Below, piece after piece: positions 1-7,822 of a stretch of 23,016 bases of DNA (the stretch's first letter is position 1; each line of letters begins with the position of its first letter). The notes beneath the pieces are model-generated. The model searched no databases. It was not told the DNA's origin and saw only the letters and a program-made list of their open reading frames with translations. Source of the stretch: a virus; IMG/VR virus record IMGVR_UViG_3300006802_000612, positions 1-23,016 of that record. One strand, given 5' to 3'. The position numbers were made by a program, and so were the translations under genes.

Positions 1-670
1 ACTTACAATCAATATCAATAAAATTTAAACCGCAATTTATGTCGAGTTCAGCATCAAAAATATATGGCTTAATAGTCTCTATTAAAGCTTCTTCATTGCA
101 AGGCTTGTTAGATTTAGCATAACTTCGGTAGCCATCTTTTTTAAATATAAGAAAATTGTTGGCAAATTGTTTTTCGGTCATCTTTAAAATAGATGGATGT
201 ATGAAGTTAATTTGTGAGTATAAGTCAAGCAAGCTATTAGTAAGCGGAGTGCCGTTTAGTATCAATCTAAACTTAAATAAATGCCAATTAGATACAAGCC
301 TTGCCGTTCTCTTGGCAATTAGGTTCTTAATAGTTATACTCTCATCAACAATACAAAAACTAGCTTTATTTGTTGCTAACGAAACAAGCTGTAAATACTT
401 ATTATCGCTACCTCCGATGCTTTCAATTGTAAAGTAATGTATTGGCTTTGTTAAGTTAAAACTCCATTTATCTATTTCGGCAATATAAGATTGTGATTTT
501 ATCAATGAAGCAGGTGCTATCCATATGATACAATCATAATCATCTTGTTTAGATATAGCCAAGTCCATTGCAACCTTTGTTTTGCCAGTTCCCATTGACA
601 TAAACAAAATGCCACCTTTAAGCTTGCTTAATTTTTCAAAAGCTCTTTTTTGATAATCAAAATTACTCAC
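1..670 (-). CDS. DEAD/SNF2-like helicase, 3' part outside the window
   Basis: The first 223 residues are visible and the reading frame is open to the left edge. I place the start at a GTG whose codon lies inside the stop region of the ParB-like gene upstream (8-base overlap, GTGAGTAA), which suggests translational coupling. No ATG lies closer to that junction. Visible superfamily 2 features are a YQKRA motif near residue 6, a Walker A at about residues 25-31 (SMGTGKT), a motif II of the form VDES followed by IKN, and motif III-like LNGTPLTN. The family is an ATP-driven translocase or helicase acting on DNA or RNA. The C-terminal helicase lobe is not in the window. It is the last visible gene of an operon starting at 2989, so its job is probably tied to the IbrA/IbrB-like proteins. 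A generic phage replication or repair helicase is the alternative. Confidence 0.85.
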   Translation of the reverse strand, partial: MSNFDYQKRAFEKLSKLKGGILFMSMGTGKTKVAMDLAISKQDDYDCIIWIAPASLIKSQSYIAEIDKWSFNLTKPIHYFTIESIGGSDNKYLQLVSLATNKASFCIVDESITIKNLIAKRTARLVSNWHLFKFRLILNGTPLTNSLLDLYSQINFIHPSILKMTEKQFANNFLIFKKDGYRSYAKSNKPCNEEALIETIKPYIFDAELDINCGLNFIDIDCK

Positions 671-1172
671 CAACCTCCCAAGATTTAGAAAATTCTTTAT
701 CTTTAAATAATGAAGCAAGCCCTGTTATTTGTTTCATTCTTAAAAGTTCATCGGCATCCATGCCAAGGTGTTTAGCAATCCATTTATCGCTTTTACCCAT
801 TTCTAATAGCTCGGCAACAATATTTGACATTAAATCTACGGAGTGCGAACCTCTTGCTCTGTTGTGCCTAATTGTCGAAGCCATCCTATTACTAATATCT
901 TTTTCTATTACAACAACTGGTAATTTTCCGCCCTCTCTTTCATAAATATCTTTATGTTTATTGATAATTGTGTATCGGTGGAAGCCATCAACTATCTCAT
1001 ATTTATCAATATCTGCTAAATAATAACAAACAATTGGCATTGTGTAGCCATCATTAAGAATTGATTGATAAAGCAACTTCATTTCAGGTGAAGCTACACT
1101 GTTAGGGTTGTAAGCATTTGCTTGTATTTTTTCTACTGAAACTGCAATAACATTATAAACTGGACTTGTCAT
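663..1172 (-). CDS. ParB/sulfiredoxin-like domain protein, IbrB-like
   Basis: 169 residues. The N-terminal half is a ParB-N/Srx-type domain with the signature EIVDGFHRYTI at about residues 59-69, followed by NRARGSHSVD at about 104-113. A helix-turn-helix-like segment follows (KSDKWIAKHLGMDADELLRMKQITGL). This order matches IbrB, which in E. coli is encoded beside the PAPS-reductase-like IbrA. Here too the upstream neighbour is an IbrA-like gene, 3 bases away. ParB-N domains bind nucleotides (CTP) and many act on DNA. The precise activity of IbrB is not established, so a regulatory or DNA-binding role is inference. There is no ParA partner, so plasmid-style partition is unlikely. Confidence 0.85.
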   Translation of the reverse strand: MTSPVYNVIAVSVEKIQANAYNPNSVASPEMKLLYQSILNDGYTMPIVCYYLADIDKYEIVDGFHRYTIINKHKDIYEREGGKLPVVVIEKDISNRMASTIRHNRARGSHSVDLMSNIVAELLEMGKSDKWIAKHLGMDADELLRMKQITGLASLFKDKEFSKSWEVGE

Positions 1173-1175
1173 ATT

Positions 1176-2468
1176 TTATAAATTTTTATATTTTGTTAAT
1201 AATTCTTTCATTCGCTCTTGCTGTTGTTTAGTTTGAGTAAATGAAATTGTTTTGCATAAATGATCGTTTTTAAGAATACAAATTGCCATTCTCCGCCAAG
1301 TCGGAGCTAATTTTGCACTTTCAATTTTAACATCTAAACAATCATTGATTTTTGTATAGACTAAAAGCTTTTTATCTTTTTTGCCTCTTGTAGATATTTT
1401 TTCTAATATTTTTGCACCTTCTGGCAATTTGTTTTCAAGATTATTACGAACTGGACAACCTTTTTTGTTCCAATATTTCATAAACTTAATAAATCTTTTC
1501 TTGTAGTGATTAGCAAGTTCAGGCGGTAATGTTGAAAGCAATAATTTTGTATAACTTTTCCAAGTATGCCCCTTTGGTAATTTAACCTTACCATAGCCCA
1601 TAATTTTCTCGCCACAATAGATATTGCCAAAATTAGCTCCGCTTACTCTATTAACAACTTTAGCCCAAGTCTCCTGCTCTATTACTCGAAACAATGCTAA
1701 TCCTATTCTTTGATCGTCGCCATAGGGTTGACAAATTCTTTGATTAGCAATCGACAAGCCAGCTTTCCAAAACAAATCATAAACTTTGTTATAATCCCAA
1801 TTAAATTTAGCATTGCCAACCCATATATCTTCGGTAGTCCAATCATAAATCGGATAACAATTAAAGACATCATTAGAAATTTGAGTAGTCCATATCTTGT
1901 TTTGAAACATCTTTTTATCTTTACTAGCAATTGTTCGGTATCTATTTAAACTCTCATCGCTCCTGATACCAACTAAACAAGCGGTTGTTTTTCCTTTAGA
2001 AAACCACTTTCCAAATGCTGGTGTAAATTGCTCAAACTCCATTTTTTCTTTAAAAAAATCAAAATAATCAAGACTAGAAATAACATAGTCACGAATTGGC
2101 ATTTGCCTTATCCACTTGTCTTGTTGCTCACTATCCCAACAAGTCCAAAACGGATTGAATACACTAACAGCATTACGAAGAGTAAGAGGAAGGCAAACAA
2201 AATAAGGCTCTATTAAGTCAAGGTTGCTGTCAATAGTGTTTAAGATATAGTCAATTGTTGCCTTGTATTGCCCTTCTAAATCGACTACTAAAACTCCTAT
2301 TTTTTCTTTAATATTATTAGCTCGCATATAATCAAGAGTAAGATTAAGCATCACTCCGCTATCTTTACCGCCACTAAACGATAAATAAACTTTCTCAAAA
2401 TTGTCAAAAATAAATTTTAACCTATCTTGTGAAGCTTCATAAACATTCTTATCAAGATACTTTTTCAT
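1176..2468 (-). CDS. PAPS-reductase-family PP-loop protein (DUF3440, IbrA-like)
   Basis: 430 residues. The PP-loop SGGKDS is at residues 32-37, the diagnostic ATP-pyrophosphatase motif of the adenine nucleotide alpha-hydrolase fold used by PAPS reductases. Further family motifs are GIRSDESLNRYR, YPIYDWTTEDIW and a QPYGDDQR segment. A C-terminal extension beyond a normal cysH domain is typical of the DUF3440/IbrA group. The true reaction is not known. Members resemble DndC-type sulfur-mobilising enzymes in fold, so nucleotide activation or sulfur transfer is possible but unproven. The start overlaps the end of the small upstream gene by 17 bases. The pairing with an IbrB-like gene is conserved in E. 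coli and other phage-type loci. Confidence 0.88.
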   Translation of the reverse strand: MKKYLDKNVYEASQDRLKFIFDNFEKVYLSFSGGKDSGVMLNLTLDYMRANNIKEKIGVLVVDLEGQYKATIDYILNTIDSNLDLIEPYFVCLPLTLRNAVSVFNPFWTCWDSEQQDKWIRQMPIRDYVISSLDYFDFFKEKMEFEQFTPAFGKWFSKGKTTACLVGIRSDESLNRYRTIASKDKKMFQNKIWTTQISNDVFNCYPIYDWTTEDIWVGNAKFNWDYNKVYDLFWKAGLSIANQRICQPYGDDQRIGLALFRVIEQETWAKVVNRVSGANFGNIYCGEKIMGYGKVKLPKGHTWKSYTKLLLSTLPPELANHYKKRFIKFMKYWNKKGCPVRNNLENKLPEGAKILEKISTRGKKDKKLLVYTKINDCLDVKIESAKLAPTWRRMAICILKNDHLCKTISFTQTKQQQERMKELLTKYKNL

Positions 2469-2709
2469 ATATTAAATCATTGATTGCTGTTTGATTAAAT
2501 ACTGGCTCAATAGTTTTAGGTATGTGTATATAATTTTCATATTTTATCTTTTTGCTTTGTGCCAGTTTATCATCAATTATAATAGAATTACCTTTGCCAA
2601 ATCTAATAGCTACCTTTGGCAACCAAGCCATTACTTCATCCTTGAATAAGATGAAGTAGGCTTTTTCGGTCTCCCTCATTATTTGCTTAAACTTCGCTTT
2701 CACTTTCAT
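2452..2709 (-). CDS. small unknown protein, paralogue of its upstream neighbour
   Basis: 85 residues from the ATG at 2709. A TTG four codons upstream is possible but less attractive. I recognise no family. It aligns by eye with the gene just upstream: both have a T-E-K-A tetrapeptide near residue 13-20, then a beta-like stretch, a W-x-P motif (AWLPK here, FWHPAK there) and R-x-x-G-K. Both end with an IEPV/IEEV-like segment and a short amphipathic helix. The start lies inside the end of that upstream gene and the stop lies inside the start of the IbrA-like gene. It is therefore translated as part of the same operon. A role as accessory subunit or small nucleic-acid-binding partner is a guess. 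Confidence 0.7.
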   Translation of the reverse strand: MKVKAKFKQIMRETEKAYFILFKDEVMAWLPKVAIRFGKGNSIIIDDKLAQSKKIKYENYIHIPKTIEPVFNQTAINDLIYEKVS

Positions 2710-2989
2710 TTTTCGGTGCAAATATTTCTTGAATTTGTTTGGCTGTGTATTCTACTTCCTCGATTTTAGTGAATGAAGTTGTTTTGCCTTCGCCATTTCT
2801 AAAGCATTTAAATTTAAACTCTTCTGTAAAACTAATTGTCATTAAATAGCCATTCTTACCACTAGTTCTAACACATTTTGCGGGGTGCCAAAACATTAAT
2901 TTAGATTTTGGAAGTTTAATTAAAACTGCTTTTTCGGTTTTTGTTTCAATTAAGTTTGAATTTGCTGTTACTTGGATCCAGTTTGTCAT
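2687..2989 (-). CDS. small unknown protein, first gene of the IbrA/IbrB operon
   Basis: 100 residues with no family I can name. It carries TEKAVLIKLPK, then FWHPAKCVR and SGKNGYLMTISF, an arrangement mirrored in the downstream gene, so the two are probable tandem duplicates. No membrane segment or signal peptide is seen, and the composition is soluble and mildly basic. It is the promoter-proximal gene of the leftward operon, with the promoter at 3042-3070. The start is preceded by an A-rich leader rather than a Shine-Dalgarno. A distant resemblance of its TISFT segment to the C-terminus of the IbrA-like protein (KTISFTQT) was noticed but is too short to rely on. Confidence 0.7.
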   Translation of the reverse strand: MTNWIQVTANSNLIETKTEKAVLIKLPKSKLMFWHPAKCVRTSGKNGYLMTISFTEEFKFKCFRNGEGKTTSFTKIEEVEYTAKQIQEIFAPKNESESEV

Positions 2990-3016
2990 ATTTGCCTTTA
3001 ATTTTAGTTAGTTAAT

Positions 3017-3036
3017 TATCAAAATTTTTTTTGATA
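3017..3036. promoter_or_regulatory. palindrome at the transcription start, candidate operator
   Basis: TATCAAAA, four T, TTTTGATA: a perfect 8-bp inverted repeat. It begins about 6 bases downstream of the -10 element and covers the predicted start of the leftward operon. The position fits a repressor site. An RNA hairpin at the 5' end of the message is the alternative. Confidence 0.5.
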
Positions 3037-3041
3037 TACAT

Positions 3042-3070
3042 AGTTTAACTATTTAAAAAATAAATGTCAA
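3042..3070 (-). promoter_or_regulatory. sigma-70 promoter of the IbrA/IbrB-like operon
   Basis: On the minus strand there is TTGACA (3065-3070), a 17-base spacer and TAAACT (3042-3047). The predicted start site is near 3035, inside an 8-bp palindrome. The layout is the same as the early promoters further right, so this operon probably belongs to the same expression class. Confidence 0.75.
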
Positions 3071-3146
3071 GAATTATTTTTAAATTATTTTCAAGCTACA
3101 AAACAAAGGGGCGAGGGCTATTTTTAGAAAATAAGTAAAAAATATT

Positions 3147-3626
3147 TTAAGCAATTAATCCGTGATTTTTTAAAGCTGTGATTATACTTGCAATTGCAGT
3201 TCTTGCTTCTGCATCTACTATTGTTCCGCCAGCAGGATTGTTAATTGTTGCTTGTTGACTGCCAACAACTTTAATATTATTTACTTTGTAAGATAAAGCA
3301 TTAAAAGATTTGTCGCAGTCAGTATCGCCTACAATAGTATTTTTGGTATTACCTGCTTTGAAAGCGTTGTTAGAAACTCTATTCTTTACTTCGCTATCAC
3401 CATCTTCGAGAATTGATTGTGTAGCCACTTCGTAAGGTATGCCGAATAAATTTGTTTTACTACCATTGCAACCAAACAATAAAACAAGTGCCGTATCTGT
3501 CGGCTTAACTTTTGATTGCGAGCCGTAAGGATATAGCAACAATACATCGTCGTAGACTTCGTTATACATTGAAACAACCGTGGCATAAGTGCCATCAGTT
3601 TTTGTGATATAGCCTTTAATAATCAT
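3147..3626 (-). CDS. baseplate assembly protein V / Mu gp45-like
   Basis: 159 residues from the ATG at 3626. The longer open frame to 3713 would run into the start of the opposite gene and has no initiation signal, so I reject it. The N-terminal half is a small beta-barrel-like region (ITKTDGTYATVVSMYNEVYDDV, then LYPYGSQ and ALVLLFGC) as in Mu gp45 and baseplate V proteins, which sit at the tail-spike hub. The C-terminus ends in an AGGTIVDAEARTAIASI type helix common on gp45-like and fibre proteins. It is shorter than Mu gp45 (about 200 residues). In Mu-like phages gp45 is co-directional with gp46-48; here it is on the opposite strand, divergent from them. Confidence 0.7.
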   Translation of the reverse strand: MIIKGYITKTDGTYATVVSMYNEVYDDVLLLYPYGSQSKVKPTDTALVLLFGCNGSKTNLFGIPYEVATQSILEDGDSEVKNRVSNNAFKAGNTKNTIVGDTDCDKSFNALSYKVNNIKVVGSQQATINNPAGGTIVDAEARTAIASIITALKNHGLIA

Positions 3627-3690
3627 AGTTTTTTTTAATGCTATTTTAATAGAGTATTTTATCTTATTATTATAAACTTTTAAAATAAAA
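3627..3690. promoter_or_regulatory. divergent intergenic region between baseplate genes
   Basis: 64 bases, almost all A and T, between the gp45-like start (minus) and the gp46-like start (plus). TATAAT-like hexamers occur on both strands (minus TTTATAATAATAAG; plus TTATTATTATAAAC). I see no TTGACA-like -35 at the right distance, unlike the early promoters. Late transcription from here would probably need a phage activator. This is inference from position only. Confidence 0.35.
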
Positions 3691-4122
3691 ATGGCAATAG
3701 ATTTTAAACTCACACAAAAAAAAGATTATTGGGATCTAGACATTGAAAACGGCGATATTGCCAAAACCGATAGTTTAGACACTGCCCTTTATATGTCGGT
3801 TTTTTGTGAAAAAAGAAGCGATAAAGTAAGCGAGCCAACATTAAGAAGAGGGCACTTTACCAATGCTTTTAATCGTGTTGCTAGTTATGAAGTAGGCTCT
3901 TTATTGTGGCTATATACAACACAAGCCAAACAAACTCAATCTAATCTAACAATGATTGAAACATCAGTAAAAGACGGCTTAAAATGGATGATTGACGATA
4001 GCATAATTAGTAAAACAAATGTTAAAGCTACTAAACAAGATACAAAAGTTAGTATTGAAGTAGATTTAATAAATAAATTGCAAGTTAATAGTAAATATTA
4101 CAACCTTTTTTTAAATTTATAA
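3691..4122 (+). CDS. Mu gp46-like baseplate/tail protein
   Basis: 143 residues, the usual length for the GP46 family (about 130-150). Family features in order: an N-terminal W-D-L-D-x-x-x-G-D-I stretch, then SLDTALYMSVFCEKR, RRGHF, GSLLWLY, and a C-terminal GLKWMIDDSI helix followed by a beta strand. The protein is a structural part of the contractile-tail baseplate, joining wedge and hub. The stop codon TAA runs directly into the ATG of the gp47-like gene (TAAATG). There is no Shine-Dalgarno, and the start is preceded by an A-rich leader. Confidence 0.85.
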   Translation: MAIDFKLTQKKDYWDLDIENGDIAKTDSLDTALYMSVFCEKRSDKVSEPTLRRGHFTNAFNRVASYEVGSLLWLYTTQAKQTQSNLTMIETSVKDGLKWMIDDSIISKTNVKATKQDTKVSIEVDLINKLQVNSKYYNLFLNL

Positions 4123-5466
4123 ATGGCAATCGAGTTCTCAACAATATCACAAATACAAGAAAGACTTGCAAATGCCTTAATTCTTGCCGTAAATGCAGGA
4201 CAGCTCGATACATCAAAGCAAATAGATCCTAATATTAGAAATTCTTTTGCTCTTGGTTTGGTTAAATCACTGTCGGCTGGTTTTGATGAGAATAATGATA
4301 ATGTTAAAGAAGTCTTGAAACAATTATTCCCGCAAACTGCAACTGGCGACTATTTAGAATTGTGGGCTTCTTGGTTCGGTATTACTAGAAAAGATCCAGT
4401 CAAAGCCGAAGGTTATGCTGTATTTACTGGGGTTGCTTCTACAACAATACCTACTGCAACTGCAATACAAAAAGCCGATGGCACACAATATGAAACACAA
4501 GCAGGTGCCACAATATCGGCTCAAACAATAGGTATAACAACATTGACTAGAAGTGGAACTACTGCAACGGCTACAACTACTTCTAATCACAATTTAGCAA
4601 CTGGTGTATCTATTACTATTGCTGGTGCTTCTCAAACAGAGTATAATATTACTGCAACAATTAATGTTATATCAAACACTCAATTTACCTATACAATAAG
4701 CGGAACACCTGCAAGTCCTGCCACTGGCACAATAACTGCAAGTTTTACTTCTGCATTTGTTTTTATAAAAGCCCTTGATTATGGAGTAAATGGCAATTCT
4801 GCTGGCGGTTCTCAATTATCTTTAATAAGTCCAATAGTAGATGTTGATGATAGTTGTTATTTAAGTTATGATGGCTTGGCACTTGGTTTAGATGCCGAAA
4901 CTGATGATGAGCTAAGAAGCAGATTAAGTGAAAGATGCTCTAATTTTACTGCACCATTCACAGCTTCTGGATTGCCAGTATTTATAAAAGAAAGAATTGC
5001 TGGTATTACTAGGGTTTGGGTTCAAACTGCCACACCATCGGCTGGTTATGCCACCATCTATTTTACTCGTGATAATGATACCAATATAATTCCTACAGCC
5101 TCACAAGTAAATGCTGTTAAAAATGCAATCATTGATGTTGATAACGGAATTAAACCTGCAAATACTCCCGATAATTATGTTGTAGTATCTGCACCAACTG
5201 CCGTTCCAATTGCAATAACATTCGCAACATTAAGCCCTAATACCGTGGCTATGAAAACTGCAATCACAACAACACTTAACGATTATTTTAAAAGCCCTGC
5301 AATCAATGTCGGCGACGATATTACAGTTAATCAAGTCAATGCTTTAATTTATAATGTTATTGATGAAGACGGCAACTCGCCAACTTTTACATTATCAGCA
5401 CCATCAAGCACAACAGTAGTGAGTGATTCACAATTAGCAACCCTAGGCACAATAACTTATCCATAA
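4123..5466 (+). CDS. baseplate J / Mu gp47-like protein with inserted beta domain
   Basis: 447 residues, longer than the usual 350-380 of baseplate J proteins. Recognisable core: GDYLELWASWFGITRKDPVKAEGY near residues 75-98, GVNGNSAGG, a D-x-E-T-D-D-E-L-R-S-R-L motif, SGLPVFIKERIAGI, and a C-terminal GDDITVNQVNALI region. The extra length is a Ser/Thr-rich beta-sandwich-like insert at about residues 138-210 (TLTRSGTTATATTTSNHNLATG through TFTYTISG-like strands). Wedge proteins of this family form the outer baseplate and connect to the fibres. The stop overlaps the next start (TAATG). Confidence 0.9.
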   Translation: MAIEFSTISQIQERLANALILAVNAGQLDTSKQIDPNIRNSFALGLVKSLSAGFDENNDNVKEVLKQLFPQTATGDYLELWASWFGITRKDPVKAEGYAVFTGVASTTIPTATAIQKADGTQYETQAGATISAQTIGITTLTRSGTTATATTTSNHNLATGVSITIAGASQTEYNITATINVISNTQFTYTISGTPASPATGTITASFTSAFVFIKALDYGVNGNSAGGSQLSLISPIVDVDDSCYLSYDGLALGLDAETDDELRSRLSERCSNFTAPFTASGLPVFIKERIAGITRVWVQTATPSAGYATIYFTRDNDTNIIPTASQVNAVKNAIIDVDNGIKPANTPDNYVVVSAPTAVPIAITFATLSPNTVAMKTAITTTLNDYFKSPAINVGDDITVNQVNALIYNVIDEDGNSPTFTLSAPSSTTVVSDSQLATLGTITYP

Positions 5467-6071
5467 TGCTTAAAGAAAGAACACAAACACAACAAGCCGA
5501 TATTTTAGCACAATATTTAAGAGATGATAGCCTGCACGAAGCTAAAAATAGGGACGGTTCAACATTAAGAAAAATATTGATAGGCTTAGCTAGTGAGTGG
5601 CTAAATTTTAGAAGTAAAATAAACGAAGTTTCTAACGAATACAACCCAAAAACAACAACTCAACTGATTGAAGAGTGGGAACAGTTCGTAGGTATCCCTG
5701 ACAATTGCATTCCAGTAGCTTCTACAATAGAACAAAGAAGGTTAAATGTTTTATTAAAATTAGCTGGTATCAATGCAGCAACCGAAAAACAATTTAAAAA
5801 TGTTGCATCTATTCTTGGTTATAATATTGAAGTATCTAATGGAGTGTCAACATCAACATTCCCATTGACATTGCCGTTTTTGTTAATTAGCGAAGCCTCG
5901 GCACCATTCACAATTGTTATTACATTGCCAAGCTCTATAAAGCCGAGTGGTTTTCCTTTAACTTTTCCTTTTACTTTAACATCTCAACAACCAGCAATTT
6001 TAGATTGCTTGTTTAACAAGCTTAAACCTGCAAATACTCAATTATTTTTTAGGTATTCTAATGCTTTATAA
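5466..6071 (+). CDS. Mu gp48-like tail protein (DUF2313)
   Basis: 201 residues, close to the family's usual 190-210. Diagnostic stretches: NPKTTTQLIEEWEQFVGIPDNC, then STIEQRRLNVLLKL, a conserved helix over FKNVASILGYNIEV, and a beta-rich C-terminus with repeated FPLT(L/F)PF motifs. The family (YmfQ/DUF2313/gp48) is a baseplate component located next to protein J and upstream of the fibre, exactly as here. Its ATG shares the last base of the preceding stop, implying coupled translation. Confidence 0.85.
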   Translation: MLKERTQTQQADILAQYLRDDSLHEAKNRDGSTLRKILIGLASEWLNFRSKINEVSNEYNPKTTTQLIEEWEQFVGIPDNCIPVASTIEQRRLNVLLKLAGINAATEKQFKNVASILGYNIEVSNGVSTSTFPLTLPFLLISEASAPFTIVITLPSSIKPSGFPLTFPFTLTSQQPAILDCLFNKLKPANTQLFFRYSNAL

Positions 6072-6088
6072 TTTTAATTTAAAACACT

Positions 6089-7291
6089 ATGTCTGATTTT
6101 AATACATCAAAAATTGATGGCAACACAGTAGGGGCTATTGAATGGAACCAGCTTGCCGATGTCGATAATCTTATTATTAGCTCTGGTCAAACTCCATCTA
6201 CTTCTAATTTAGAACAACTTGGTATTGGTTCTGCAAGATATTCTAGTGGAGGTCAATTCTTTACTGATAGCGGGACTGCGAATACTTATGTATTAAGCCC
6301 AGTTTCGCCTTTTAAGTCTCCTGTATCAAGTGGAGCTGGCGAAGGTTATTTTAATGGAATGATTATTCGCTTTCGTGCTGGCAATGCCAATAGTGGAGCT
6401 TCAACAGTCAATGTCAATAGTGCTGGTGTGAAAAATCTTAAAAAAGCCGATGGAACTGATGTTGCAACTGGTGATATTTTAACTACTCGTGATGTTGTTT
6501 TTAGATATGATGGCACTAACTTTATTAAAGTAGAAAATGTTAATCCTGCCACAAACACAATTCAAGGTATATCTTATTTACCACAAAAAATAACTATTGC
6601 CAACAACTCAACTGATGCAAATAACGATATAGATTTTTCGGGCGGTAATTTTGTTTTTAGCGATTTTTCTGGGCAAGCCTATGTGCCTGCAATGACAAAA
6701 CGGCTTGATGCTAACTGGACTGCTGGCACTAATCAAGGCGGTTTAGATACTGGCACAAAAGCAAATTCTACTTGGTATTATTGCTATACTATATACAACC
6801 CTACAACACAAGCAAGCGACTTTTTATTTTCTGCAAGTGCTACATCACCTACTTTACCGAGTGGTTTTACAAAACTTAAGTATATTGGATCGATTTTAAC
6901 AAATAGCAGTGGTAATATTATTGCTTTTAAACAAGTAGATAATTATTTTTACTTCCCTGAAATATTAGATGCTAGCCCAACCCCTACTAGCGGTGTTTAT
7001 TCTACTTATACATTAAGTGTCCCAAAACAAAATAACATTATTGCTATGGTTAGAAGTTCTATTGCATACACTGGAACTGGTGTAACTAGTGTTAATATTT
7101 ATTTTAGAGCAACTGGAACAAGTATTGCTTTTATAGGACATGGTTTTACAACAAATGGATATACTAGTAATAGTATTGTAAATTTTGTGTCAACAAATAA
7201 TCTAGGACAAGTTGATGTATCTTTTAATTTTACAGCACCTGTAAGTAATGCTACATTGCATACTTTTGGCTATATTGATAATAACTTATAA
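6089..7291 (+). CDS. tail fibre protein
   Basis: 400 residues. Low in charged residues and rich in Ser, Thr, Asn and Gly. The N-terminus (SDFNTSKIDGNTVGAIEWNQ) resembles attachment regions of fibre proteins. Residues of the form YFNGMIIRFRAGNANSGASTVNVNSAG near 85-115 are the common phage fibre repeat that ends in NTGA(A/S)T-type strands. The C-terminal half is beta-rich without motifs I recognise and would carry receptor binding. The position directly after the gp48-like gene and before a fibre-assembly candidate supports the call. The 17-base gap before it holds an A-rich leader. Confidence 0.8.
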   Translation: MSDFNTSKIDGNTVGAIEWNQLADVDNLIISSGQTPSTSNLEQLGIGSARYSSGGQFFTDSGTANTYVLSPVSPFKSPVSSGAGEGYFNGMIIRFRAGNANSGASTVNVNSAGVKNLKKADGTDVATGDILTTRDVVFRYDGTNFIKVENVNPATNTIQGISYLPQKITIANNSTDANNDIDFSGGNFVFSDFSGQAYVPAMTKRLDANWTAGTNQGGLDTGTKANSTWYYCYTIYNPTTQASDFLFSASATSPTLPSGFTKLKYIGSILTNSSGNIIAFKQVDNYFYFPEILDASPTPTSGVYSTYTLSVPKQNNIIAMVRSSIAYTGTGVTSVNIYFRATGTSIAFIGHGFTTNGYTSNSIVNFVSTNNLGQVDVSFNFTAPVSNATLHTFGYIDNNL

Positions 7292-7302
7292 TAACTACTA
7301 CT

Positions 7303-7821
7303 ATGAAAATTTATTTAAAATCTCCTGAAGACAATAGAATTATTGAGTTTCAAAACGAAAACGAAGTAGGTGCTGGCTTTATTGGTTGGCAACCTGCAAC
7401 CGAGCAAGAAATAACCGCTTTTCTTTTTGAAAAAGCCAAACAATCTAAACTTGCCGAACTAGATATTTTTCACGATAGCGAAGAAGTAAAATATTTAATA
7501 ATCAAAATTGGCAAGTTGCAGACTGGAATTTTTGTTAATTCATACTATCGCTATATAATTGATGAGCAAAGAATTTTGCTGGCAATAAGAAAAGAGAATG
7601 GGGAAGCAAACCCAACTTGGCTATATCAAAATGGCATAACTCTACCGCTTGACTTAAAAACATTGGACCAAGTTCGATTATATATTGGTAAATTAACTGA
7701 TGATAATTTTAGGGCTAAAGCCAAAAATATTCAGGCAATTAACAACTTTAAAACTATTAGAGAATTAGAAAAATTTGATATTAAAACAAATTACCGATTT
7801 AACCAAATTTTAACTTTTTAA
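7303..7821 (+). CDS. probable tail fibre assembly protein (DUF4376-like)
   Basis: 172 residues. The start resembles fibre-assembly proteins: short beta strands (KIYLKSPEDNRIIEF), then GFIGWQPATEQEI, and an Ala/Lys/Glu-rich helix (AFLFEKAKQSKLAELD) leading into a domain of the DUF4376 type. Such proteins help the fibre trimer fold or attach, and their genes usually follow the fibre gene, as here. The C-terminal part (from about residue 70) has no motif I can name. The match is by general pattern, so a structural fibre tip protein is possible. Confidence 0.55.
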   Translation: MKIYLKSPEDNRIIEFQNENEVGAGFIGWQPATEQEITAFLFEKAKQSKLAELDIFHDSEEVKYLIIKIGKLQTGIFVNSYYRYIIDEQRILLAIRKENGEANPTWLYQNGITLPLDLKTLDQVRLYIGKLTDDNFRAKAKNIQAINNFKTIRELEKFDIKTNYRFNQILTF

Positions 7822-7822
7822 A

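Noticed and set aside
663-1172. Plasmid-type ParB partition protein
   Set aside because: No ParA or parS-like sites nearby, and the motif set and neighbour match IbrB rather than partition ParB.
3071-3146. Possible terminator between the gp45-like gene and the IbrA/IbrB-like operon
   Set aside because: There is a GC-richer patch and T-rich stretches, but no stem of more than a few pairs could be found.
3147-3713. Longer gp45-like frame starting at 3713
   Set aside because: The first 29 codons run through the divergent spacer and into the opposite gene's start, are Lys/Ile-rich and lack an initiation signal. The family-like sequence begins at the ATG at 3626.
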